Assembly (NCBI GenBank): GCA_009774245.1
Contig: VSNM01000025.1
Span: forward strand, 1-64,000
DNA: 64,000 bases
From: Lachnospiraceae bacterium
GTDB lineage: Bacteria > Bacillota > Clostridia > Lachnospirales > Lachnospiraceae
Direction: 5' to 3'
The notes under the pieces were generated by a model that was not told where the DNA came from, made no database searches, and was given only the letters and a program-made list of their open reading frames with translations. Shown piece by piece: positions 24,882 through 33,880 of the stretch (position 1 is the stretch's first letter; every line of letters starts with the position of its first letter). A program made the position numbers and the translations under genes.

Positions 24882-27800
24882 ATGGATTTTTCAACTAATT
24901 TTCTGGACAGGTTTGAGCAGATCGTGGATCGGTATCCGGACAAGGCTGCGATCGTGGATATGGACGGGGCGAGGTGCACGACGTATCGCGAACTCCGCGA
25001 TCTGAGCCGGAGGGTTGCGGCAGGGCTCTGCGGGCAGGTCGGACCAGGTGCGGCCGACGGTGTCGATGGGAGCGCTGTTCTGGTCTGCATGGACAGGCGG
25101 ATGGAGTATGTGGCGGCGGAGATTGGCGTCATGATGGCCGGGGCGGCATATGTGCCGCTGATTCCGGAGTACCCGCAGGACAGGGTGGACTATATCAGGA
25201 AGGACTGCGGCGCAGTGTGTTGCATCGACGCTGCGTGGATGGAAGCGCTTGGGGAAGCGGCAGCCGGTGAAGACATTTTGAAGAGAGATGATGACAAAAG
25301 GGCGATGATCATCTACACATCGGGATCTACGGGTGCGCCGAAGGGGATCGTGCACAGCCATTCAAGCCTGTCTGACGGTGTTATGTGTATAGTGGGGGCA
25401 CTTGGTTTTGATGAACGGACTTGTCTGGCGGCGTCTGCCCCGCTGTCCTTTGTGGTATCGCTGATGGAGTATCATGCGGTGCTGGGCAGCGGCGGCTGTG
25501 TCCATATGCTTTCTGAGGAGGTTCGCAGGGATGTGCGCCTGCTGGAGGTCTATTATGCGGAAAAGGAGATCACCTGCGGCTTTATCAGTCCTCAGATGCT
25601 GCGCTATTTCAGGAACCGGGGAAAGGCGCTGAAAATGGTTATGACCGGGAGCGAGCGGGTATCCATGCTGAGCGGTGACGGCTATGTGTTGTACAATCTT
25701 TATGGTTGCAGTGAGGTAGGGGTTCTGGTGTCTGCTTTCCGGGTGGAGGAACCGATGGAAAATACGCCGATCGGAAAGCCTCTGCAGGGTGTGGAGATGT
25801 TCCTGCTGGATGAGCAGGGCATGGAGGTACCAGACGGTGAAGAGGGGGAGATCTGTGTTCTCGGCGTGCTGGGTGAGTGTTATCTGAATCTGGAAGAACA
25901 GAGCGCCCGCACGTTCCAGCGCCAGGAGGACGGAAGAATCCTGCTGCATACAGGCGACATAGGGAGAAAACTGCCGGATGGAAATTATGTGTATGTCAAC
26001 CGCCGGGACTGGATGGTAAAAGTCAATGGACAGCGCGTGGAAGCGGGAGAGATCGAGCTTCGCATGGCGGCAGTACCGGGCGTAGAAAACGCTGTGGTGA
26101 AAGCTTTTGAGGATGAAAACGGGCAGAACTATCTATGTGGATATTTTGTGGCAGGGGCGGAAGTCGGGGCGGAGGAGCTCCGCGCGCAGTTGAAGAAGAC
26201 ACTGCCGGATTACATGATCCCGCGCTTTTTCAAGAGACTTGACGCGCTTCCCAAAAATGTAAACGGAAAACTGGACAGGACTTTGCTGCAGGCGCCGGGC
26301 GTCTCGGAATACAAAGCGAATTACCGGGCGCCGGAGAACGAGCTGCAGCGCCGGATCTGTGATGCCTTTGAGACGGTTCTGGAGTGCGGGACGGTGGGGC
26401 TTGACGACGACTTTTTCCGGCTGGGCGGTGATTCCATCAATGTCCTGAAGCTGGTGGAGTGTCTGGCAGATACCGCACTGACGCCCCAGCTTGTGCTCCG
26501 CGGCAGGACGCCGGAGCAGATCGCGGTCCTGATACAGGCACAGCGGGAGACCACAGTGCAGGAAGGCTCACATCATCAGGCAGATCCCTGCGCGGAGTAT
26601 CCGCTCACGGATTCACAGATGGGAGTCTATCTGGAGTGCGTAAATGAGCCGGATACCACGATGTACAACATTCCGATGTGCTGTGAACTGCCGCGGGATG
26701 TGGACCTGGACCGGTTCTGTGAGGCAGTGGGGACGGTTGTTTCCATGCATGCGGCGTTTGGCGTCACAATCGTGCAGCATGAGGGCGTTCCTGTCATGCG
26801 CGTGTGTCCGGAATACACGGCTGCGACGGTGGAGCTGTGTGAGACAGAGGACATGGAGGCGGCGAGATCAGCGTTTGTCCGTCCGTTCTGTATCGGAGAG
26901 GAGCCGCTCTACCGCATGGCGGTGTACAGGCAGCAGGACAGAAGCTGCTTCCTGTTTGACGTGCACCATCTGATCTTTGACGGCACGTCGGTGAAGGTAT
27001 TTCTGGAGGAGATATCCCTGATCTATGAGAACCGTGTAAAAGGTAAAAAGTGGGATATCAGACCGGAAACGTGCTCTTTGCTGGATATGGCGGCGAGGGA
27101 GGAGTCCCTGAGAACGACACCGCAGTATCAGGCGGCGAGGGAATATTTTCAGGAGAAACTGGCGGACGTGGAGACTGGGGATCATCTGATCAGGGATCAC
27201 AGGCCAAAGACTGTCACTGCCGCGTGTGCCTCTGTGCGGGTATCTCTGGGAGAGACGCTGTCTGTCATGGCGGTCGAGCAGTTCGTGCGCCAGAACGGGA
27301 TCTCTGAGAACACGCTGTTTCTGGGGGCGTTTGCCTATGCGCTGGGCAAATATACGGGTGAGAACAGGAGCCTTTTCTGTACGGTGAACAACGGGCGGCA
27401 CGCGCCGGAGCTTGCCAATTCTGTCGGCATGTTTGTCAGAACGCTGCCGATGGCGCATTCGTGGGACGAGGATTCCTCTGTGCGCGCGTATCTGCAGGAA
27501 TTCCAGCGGAATTTTTATGAGACGATGGAGCACGACTGCATTTCGTTTGGGGAGCTTGCGCGGGCGTACGGGATCGCCTCGGATATTCTCTTTGTCTATC
27601 AGGGCGGGATTCTGAGCGGATTGTCGATCGACAAAAAGCAGTATCCGGCGTGTCCGGTTCCGCCAAAGGAGGTGCAGGCGGATCTCTCGGTCATGGTGAT
27701 GAAGGGACAGGGAGGTTATGAGATCACGCTGGATTATCGCACGGATCTGTACCGCGTGGAGACTGCGCGCGGACTGCAGAGAATGTTCGTGCAGGTGCTG

Positions 27801-30800
27801 GAGGGCATGCTGACCTGTGCCGCACTCAGGGAAATGACACTGGTGTCGGAATCGGATTTGCGCCTGCTCGAGCGTTTTCACGGGGAGGAGCTTCGGTATG
27901 ACAAGTCCCAGACGGTGGTCGACCTGTTCCGGGAGCAGGTCAGGCGGACCCCGGAGCACACGGCGGTGATCTACACGGATCGTACATATACTTACGCGCA
28001 GCTGGACGACCTTACGGACCGGCTTGCCGCATACATCGCTAGCTTTGGCATCGGCAGGGAGCAGGTGGTGTCCGTGCTGATTCCGCGGTGCGAGTATATG
28101 GCGATCGCCTCACTGGGCGTCCTGAAGGCGGGCGCTGCCTATCAGCCGCTCGATCCGACTTACCCCAGGGAGCGTCTGGCGTTCATGATCGCGGATGCGG
28201 AAGCGCAGTTTCTGATCGCGGATGAATCTCTTTTATCCCTTGTGCCGGATTACCATGGCTATGTCCTTCTGACAAAGGATATTCCGGGTCTGCCGCAGGC
28301 ATCACAACAGCCGGAGCAGCCGGGACTGAAGGATCTGTTTATCCTGCTGTACACGTCCGGCTCCACCGGAATGCCGAAGGGGTGTATGCTCGAGCACGGA
28401 AATATCGCGGCATTCTGCCATTGGTATCGGTCGTACTATGACCTGCAGCCGGAGAGCTGTGTCGCGGCGTATGCAAGTTACGGTTTTGACGCGCATATGA
28501 TGGATCTGTATCCGGCGCTGACGACGGGGGCTTCGGTCTGCATCATCGAGGAGGCGCTCCGTCTGGATCTGGGTGAGCTGAACCGGTGTATGGAAGCGCA
28601 GAATGTCACGCACGCGTTTATGACGACGCAGATCGGCAGGGCTTTTGCGACTTCAGTGCGCAGCCGGACACTGAAGCATCTGGCCATGGGCGGGGAGGCG
28701 CTCACACCGTTTACACCGGAGGGCAGCACGGTGTACCACAATATTTACGGACCCACCGAATGCACTGTGAATGCCACAGCCTATGAAATGGAGGCGTTTG
28801 AGGAGGATGTGCCGATCGGCAGGGCGATCGCCAATGTGAAGGTCTACGTGCTCGACGCATGTGGCAGGCGTGTTCCTGCAGGCGTGCCGGGTGAGCTGTG
28901 CATTGCAGGCGTGCAGGTTTCGCGCGGGTATCTGAACCGGCCGGAAAAGACGGCGGAGGTGTATGCTGAAAATCCGTTCTGCGCACACGAGGATTACCGC
29001 AGGATGTACCGTACGGGGGATATCGTGCGCTTTCTGCCGGATGGGAATATACAGTTTATCGGACGGCGCGACGGACAGGTCAAGATCAGGGGATTCCGTA
29101 TCGAGCTGACCGAGGTGGAGGAGGTGATCCGCAGATTTCCGGGTATCAGGGACGCAGCGGTGGCTGCGTTTGACGAGCCGGCCGGCGGAAAATACATCGC
29201 GGCCTATATCGTGTCGGATGAGATGGTGGACATTGCGGCGATGAATGCGTTCATCGAGGAGAGCAAGCCGCCGTACATGGTTCCCGCGGTGACGATGCAG
29301 ATCGACCGGATACCGCTGAACCAGAATCAGAAGGTGGACAAACGCGCGCTGCCCAGACCGGAGCGGAGACAGGAGGCGCTGTCGGCGCCGGAGAACGCTG
29401 TACAGCAGAAAATATTTGACTGTGCGGCGGAGGTGATCGGGCACAGGGAGTTTGGTGTCAACACGGATCTCTACCGGGCGGGCCTGACTTCGATCGGCGC
29501 CGTGAAGCTCACGGTGACGCTCTCTGCGGCATTCGACGGGGCGGTCGTGCGCAATAAGGATCTGAAGGAAAACAATACGGTCGAGAAGCTGGAGCGGTTT
29601 TTCGGACAGTGTGCGGCGGAGGAAGTGTTCGAAAAACAGGAGGCATACCCGCTGACACAGACACAGGGCGGTATCTTTGTGGAGTGCGCGGCGAATCCGG
29701 GGAGTACGATCTACAACATTCCATTCCTGTTCCGCATGGATGATGCGGTCGATCTGCAGCGGCTGAAAAAGGCGGTTGAGACGGCTGTCGAGGCGCACCC
29801 GTACATTAAGACGACGTTGTATATGGACGAGAACGGCGATATCTGGCAGAAGCGCAATGATGATGCGCTGTTCGAGGCAGCGATCAGGGATCATCTGGAC
29901 AGGGAGACACTGGTCCGGCCTTATGAGCTGCTGGGCGGAAGGCTGTTCCGCATGGAGCTGTATGATACGCCGGACGGGAAATACCTGTTTGTGGAGTTCC
30001 ATCACATCATCAGCGACGGGACTTCGTGCGGCATTTTTATCAGGGATATCAACCGTGCTTATGCGGGTGAGCAGCCGGCGCGCGAGGCGTTTTCCGGCTT
30101 TGAGGCGGCACTTGTGGAGCAGAGGGCGCTGCAGGGGGAGGAGTATGCGCGAGCAAAGGCGTATTACGATTCTGTTTTCAGGAACTGTGACACGGATTTC
30201 CTGCCGGCGAAGGACAATGTGCAGGGGGAGGATGAAAAGGCTGCCGTCGGTGTCTACAGCCGGCGTGAGCCGGCGGATCTAAAGGCGCTCCATGCGTTCT
30301 GTGCGGAGAACAGGATCACCATGAACGCGCTGTTTACCGCGGCGTTTGGCTTTGTGACGGGACGCTACGTCTACAAGGATGACGCGGTGTTTGCGACGAT
30401 CTACAATGGAAGGAACGACTCGCGCCTGTCGTCTGCGGTCGGCATGTTTGTCAAGACGCTTCCGGTGTACTGCAATATTGACGGGGAGCGCGGGATCGGG
30501 GACTATCTGCGGGAGGTGGGCACACAACTCGTGGACAGCATGAATGCCGATATCTATTCCTTTGCGGAGATCAGCAGGGCGTACGGGATCAGGGCGGATA
30601 TCCTGTTTGCCTTTCAGGGCGACCAGTTCCGCTTTACGGAGGTCGCGGGAAAACCCGCGGTGATGGAGGAGCTGCGGCTTGACACGGCAAAAGCGCCGCT
30701 CTCGGTGGATGTCGCCGTGGAGGACGGTGCGGTCTGCTATCAGGTGGAGTACCGCAGTGACTTGTATGAGGAGTGCACAATCGCCGGACTGATCGACAGT

Positions 30801-33800
30801 CTTGCCGTTGTTGTCAATGAGATGCAGGAGAAAAAGTACATAAAGGAGATCTGTATGGTGAGTGGCGCGGCGCGCAGGGAGCTTGACAGTTACAATGTGA
30901 CGGACTGCCCGGTGGAACAGACGACGGCAAACGTTTTATTTGAACGTCAGGTGGAGCTCTGCCCGGACAGGATTGCCGTGATCGCGAACGGGGTCCAGCG
31001 TACTTTTTCGGAGCTGAACGCAGATGCCAACAGGATCGCAAACCGGCTGCTGGAGATGGGGTTGACGACGGAGCAGATGGTGGGCGTGATGATGCCGCGC
31101 ACAGTGGAGGTGTACGCGGTGCGGCAGGGGATCATGAAGGCGGGCGGCGCGTTTCTGCCGATCGATCCGGAGTATCCCGACGAGCGTGTTTCCTATATTC
31201 TCGAGGATTCGGGGGCGAAGTTCATCATTATGCCGCAGGCGCTCGTTAAAGAACGCAGTCTGTTTGGCGGGATGCTGCCAGTCAGGACACTTGTGCTGGA
31301 GGAGCTTCTGGCGGACGGCGGCGACACGCGGAATCCGCAGGTGGACATCAGACCGGAGAATCTGTGCTACTGTATCTACACCTCGGGATCCACGGGAAAA
31401 CCGAAGGGTGTGATGATCGAGCACCGCAATCTGGTGAATTATGTGGATGACAATCCGTTCAATGTGGAGGCGCGGTCCTATGTGCAGAATGCTTCCGTAT
31501 CGCTGGCTTTTGCGGCGATCACGTTCGATGTCTCGATCCTGGAGGAGTGCATACCGCTGTATCACGGCATCACGGTCTGCATGGCGAACGAGGAGGAGAT
31601 CCACAATCCGCTTGCGCTTTCGAAACTGATCCTGGCGCACGGGGTGGATGTGATGACGTGCACGCCGTCTTATCTGATCAACATCATCGATATGCCGCAG
31701 ATGCGGGAGGCGCTGTCGCGGATCAAGGTGTTCAACGTCGGCGCGGAGGCGTTTCCGGATGCGCTCTATCATAAAATCATGGCGCTCGGGACGGACGCAA
31801 GGGTGTTTAACGGATATGGACCGACCGAGACGACAATCGGCTGCGCGTTTGAGCTGGTCACGGGCGGTGCGGTCACGATCGGAAAGCCTATGGCAAATAT
31901 CCAGATGATGATGCTTGACAAATACCGCAACCTGCTTCCCGCAGGCGCGCCGGGCGAGCTGCTGATCATCGGAAACGGCGTGGGCAGGGGCTACGTTGGC
32001 AAGCCGGAGATGACGGCGGACAAGTTTATCGGATTTGAGGGAAAGAAGGCGTACCGCAGCGGTGATCTCGCGCGGTGGAACCACCATGGCAAGATTGAGT
32101 TTATGGGGCGCATGGACAATCAGGTCAAGCTGCGCGGGCTGCGTGTGGAGCTCGATGAGATCGAGAATGTTATCAACCGCTACCCGACAGTGAAATCCAG
32201 CGTTGTCCTCGTGAAAGAGAAGGATTCCATTCAGTTTCTGTGCGGTTATTTTGTGGCGCAGGAGCAGATCGAAAAGCAGAATCTGACCTGTTTCCTGCAG
32301 AAGTATCTGACGCCGTACATGGTTCCGAGCGTGCTGATACAGCTCCCGGAACTGCCGCTCACCAACAATGGCAAGGTGGACAGGCGGGCGCTGCCAGAGC
32401 CGGAATATGCGGCGGAGAGTCAGAATTATGTGGAGCCGCGCACGGAGCTGCAGCGCAGGCTGTGCGAGATCTTTGCGATGGCGCTCGGTGTGAAGCGGAT
32501 CGGTATCGAGGATGATTTCTTTGAAAATGGCGGGACGTCGCTCTCCGCGTCCAAGGTGGCGATGAAGTGTATGAGTGCCGGGATCGAGGTGGCTTACGCG
32601 GACCTGTTTACATACAAGACGCCGCTTGCACTCGAGCAGTTTATCCTCGGGAAAAAGGGTGAGAAGAGAGCGGAGGAGAGCAGACCGGATATCCCTGATG
32701 ACATACTGGGCCGGAACACAGTGGAGCGCGTCGATGAGATCAGGGCTGCCGCGGTGGGCGATGTCCTGCTGACGGGGGCGACTGGTTTCCTCGGTGCGCA
32801 TATCCTGAAGACGATGATCGAGCAGTGTGACAACCGCATATACTGTCTGCTGCGGAAGGGGAATGCGCCGTCGCTTGAGAAACGGCTAAAGAGCATGCTG
32901 GTCTACTATTTCAGCAATCCTTATGAGGAGCTTTTCGGCGACAGGATCTTTGTCCTCGAGGGAGACATCACGGACACGGACAGCGTGGCGGCGCTGCAGG
33001 CGTATGATTTTGCGCAGGTCATCAACTGCGCGGCGTGCGTCAAGCATTTTGCGGCGGACGATATCCTGGAGAGGGTGAACTATCAGGGGGTATTGAACCT
33101 GATCGATCTGTGTACCGAAACCGGAAGGGAGCTGATCCAGATCTCGACGGTGAGCGTCGCGGGGGAGAATGTCGGAGGCAGATTCCCTGCGGAGAAGCGG
33201 CTGCATGAAAATGAACTGTCGTTCGGACAGAACATTTCCAACAAGTATATCGACACGAAGTTCCGCGCGGAAGCGGCGGTCCTTGCGGCAGTTACGAAGG
33301 GCATGAAGGGCAGGATCATTCGTGTCGGCAACCTGATGAGCCGCGTCAGTGACGGGGAGTTTCAGATCAACTCTGTCACAAACGGATTTATGCGTACCTT
33401 GAGGGGGTATGTGGCGCTCGGAAAGTTCCCGGTTTCCCTGCTGGATGCGCCGGCGGAATTTTCGCCGATCGACGCGACAGCGGAGGCGATCGTGAAACTC
33501 GCTTCGTCGGAAGGGGACTTTAGTGTATTTCACGCGTACAGCAGCTATGTGATCCAGATGGCGGATGTCATCGAGCAGATGAATGCGCTGGGAATCTGGG
33601 TGGATATCGTCAGCGATGAGGCGTTTCAGACGGCGCTGCGGAGTGCGCTTGACAATGATGAGAAGAATGAGCTGATATCCGGACTGATCGCGTACCTGTC
33701 GAGCGATGCGGAGGAGGGAAGCGTCTATATCGACGCAGACAACAGCTTCACGACCAAGGCATTGTACCGGCTTGGTTTCAAGTGGCCGATGCCTGACGGA

Positions 33801-33866
33801 AATTATCTGCGCAATGCGCTGAAGGCGCTGGCCACGCTGGGATTCTTTGACAATAAAATCGTATGA
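24882..33866 (+). CDS. NRPS1: A-T-C-A-T-C-A-T-R peptide synthetase with terminal reductase
   Basis: 2994 residues in nine domains (rough positions): A1 5-490, T1 near 515 (LGGDSINV), C1 570-990 (HHLIFDG), A2 1010-1485, T2 near 1534 (GLTSIGAV), C2 1590-2000 (HHIISDG), A3 2016-2500, T3 near 2549 (NGGTSLSA) and R 2620-2990 (LLTGATGFLGAH, tyrosine/lysine pair YIDTK). Hand alignment to GrsA gives pocket codes A1 V-V-M-F-M-G-L-V-L, A2 D-A-M-F-A-G-I-V-N and A3 D-V-L-T-N-G-G-I-G. A1 lacks the Asp235 that binds an amino group, so an acyl starter is likely. The product would be an acyl-dipeptide aldehyde or alcohol released by NAD(P)H reduction. The start at 24882 has AAAGGAGG eight bases upstream; earlier in-frame starts lack one. 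Confidence 0.95.
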   Translation: MDFSTNFLDRFEQIVDRYPDKAAIVDMDGARCTTYRELRDLSRRVAAGLCGQVGPGAADGVDGSAVLVCMDRRMEYVAAEIGVMMAGAAYVPLIPEYPQDRVDYIRKDCGAVCCIDAAWMEALGEAAAGEDILKRDDDKRAMIIYTSGSTGAPKGIVHSHSSLSDGVMCIVGALGFDERTCLAASAPLSFVVSLMEYHAVLGSGGCVHMLSEEVRRDVRLLEVYYAEKEITCGFISPQMLRYFRNRGKALKMVMTGSERVSMLSGDGYVLYNLYGCSEVGVLVSAFRVEEPMENTPIGKPLQGVEMFLLDEQGMEVPDGEEGEICVLGVLGECYLNLEEQSARTFQRQEDGRILLHTGDIGRKLPDGNYVYVNRRDWMVKVNGQRVEAGEIELRMAAVPGVENAVVKAFEDENGQNYLCGYFVAGAEVGAEELRAQLKKTLPDYMIPRFFKRLDALPKNVNGKLDRTLLQAPGVSEYKANYRAPENELQRRICDAFETVLECGTVGLDDDFFRLGGDSINVLKLVECLADTALTPQLVLRGRTPEQIAVLIQAQRETTVQEGSHHQADPCAEYPLTDSQMGVYLECVNEPDTTMYNIPMCCELPRDVDLDRFCEAVGTVVSMHAAFGVTIVQHEGVPVMRVCPEYTAATVELCETEDMEAARSAFVRPFCIGEEPLYRMAVYRQQDRSCFLFDVHHLIFDGTSVKVFLEEISLIYENRVKGKKWDIRPETCSLLDMAAREESLRTTPQYQAAREYFQEKLADVETGDHLIRDHRPKTVTAACASVRVSLGETLSVMAVEQFVRQNGISENTLFLGAFAYALGKYTGENRSLFCTVNNGRHAPELANSVGMFVRTLPMAHSWDEDSSVRAYLQEFQRNFYETMEHDCISFGELARAYGIASDILFVYQGGILSGLSIDKKQYPACPVPPKEVQADLSVMVMKGQGGYEITLDYRTDLYRVETARGLQRMFVQVLEGMLTCAALREMTLVSESDLRLLERFHGEELRYDKSQTVVDLFREQVRRTPEHTAVIYTDRTYTYAQLDDLTDRLAAYIASFGIGREQVVSVLIPRCEYMAIASLGVLKAGAAYQPLDPTYPRERLAFMIADAEAQFLIADESLLSLVPDYHGYVLLTKDIPGLPQASQQPEQPGLKDLFILLYTSGSTGMPKGCMLEHGNIAAFCHWYRSYYDLQPESCVAAYASYGFDAHMMDLYPALTTGASVCIIEEALRLDLGELNRCMEAQNVTHAFMTTQIGRAFATSVRSRTLKHLAMGGEALTPFTPEGSTVYHNIYGPTECTVNATAYEMEAFEEDVPIGRAIANVKVYVLDACGRRVPAGVPGELCIAGVQVSRGYLNRPEKTAEVYAENPFCAHEDYRRMYRTGDIVRFLPDGNIQFIGRRDGQVKIRGFRIELTEVEEVIRRFPGIRDAAVAAFDEPAGGKYIAAYIVSDEMVDIAAMNAFIEESKPPYMVPAVTMQIDRIPLNQNQKVDKRALPRPERRQEALSAPENAVQQKIFDCAAEVIGHREFGVNTDLYRAGLTSIGAVKLTVTLSAAFDGAVVRNKDLKENNTVEKLERFFGQCAAEEVFEKQEAYPLTQTQGGIFVECAANPGSTIYNIPFLFRMDDAVDLQRLKKAVETAVEAHPYIKTTLYMDENGDIWQKRNDDALFEAAIRDHLDRETLVRPYELLGGRLFRMELYDTPDGKYLFVEFHHIISDGTSCGIFIRDINRAYAGEQPAREAFSGFEAALVEQRALQGEEYARAKAYYDSVFRNCDTDFLPAKDNVQGEDEKAAVGVYSRREPADLKALHAFCAENRITMNALFTAAFGFVTGRYVYKDDAVFATIYNGRNDSRLSSAVGMFVKTLPVYCNIDGERGIGDYLREVGTQLVDSMNADIYSFAEISRAYGIRADILFAFQGDQFRFTEVAGKPAVMEELRLDTAKAPLSVDVAVEDGAVCYQVEYRSDLYEECTIAGLIDSLAVVVNEMQEKKYIKEICMVSGAARRELDSYNVTDCPVEQTTANVLFERQVELCPDRIAVIANGVQRTFSELNADANRIANRLLEMGLTTEQMVGVMMPRTVEVYAVRQGIMKAGGAFLPIDPEYPDERVSYILEDSGAKFIIMPQALVKERSLFGGMLPVRTLVLEELLADGGDTRNPQVDIRPENLCYCIYTSGSTGKPKGVMIEHRNLVNYVDDNPFNVEARSYVQNASVSLAFAAITFDVSILEECIPLYHGITVCMANEEEIHNPLALSKLILAHGVDVMTCTPSYLINIIDMPQMREALSRIKVFNVGAEAFPDALYHKIMALGTDARVFNGYGPTETTIGCAFELVTGGAVTIGKPMANIQMMMLDKYRNLLPAGAPGELLIIGNGVGRGYVGKPEMTADKFIGFEGKKAYRSGDLARWNHHGKIEFMGRMDNQVKLRGLRVELDEIENVINRYPTVKSSVVLVKEKDSIQFLCGYFVAQEQIEKQNLTCFLQKYLTPYMVPSVLIQLPELPLTNNGKVDRRALPEPEYAAESQNYVEPRTELQRRLCEIFAMALGVKRIGIEDDFFENGGTSLSASKVAMKCMSAGIEVAYADLFTYKTPLALEQFILGKKGEKRAEESRPDIPDDILGRNTVERVDEIRAAAVGDVLLTGATGFLGAHILKTMIEQCDNRIYCLLRKGNAPSLEKRLKSMLVYYFSNPYEELFGDRIFVLEGDITDTDSVAALQAYDFAQVINCAACVKHFAADDILERVNYQGVLNLIDLCTETGRELIQISTVSVAGENVGGRFPAEKRLHENELSFGQNISNKYIDTKFRAEAAVLAAVTKGMKGRIIRVGNLMSRVSDGEFQINSVTNGFMRTLRGYVALGKFPVSLLDAPAEFSPIDATAEAIVKLASSEGDFSVFHAYSSYVIQMADVIEQMNALGIWVDIVSDEAFQTALRSALDNDEKNELISGLIAYLSSDAEEGSVYIDADNSFTTKALYRLGFKWPMPDGNYLRNALKALATLGFFDNKIV

Positions 33867-33880
33867 GTTAGGATAAGGTT

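Noticed and set aside
28653..30005. 450-codon minus-strand frame
   Set aside because: Antisense to A2-C2 of NRPS1; same composition effect, no family resemblance.
30936..32801. 621-codon open frame on the minus strand
   Set aside because: It lies wholly antisense to the A3 region of NRPS1 and gives a low-complexity His/Arg/Leu-rich product. The GC-biased third positions of NRPS1 explain its openness.
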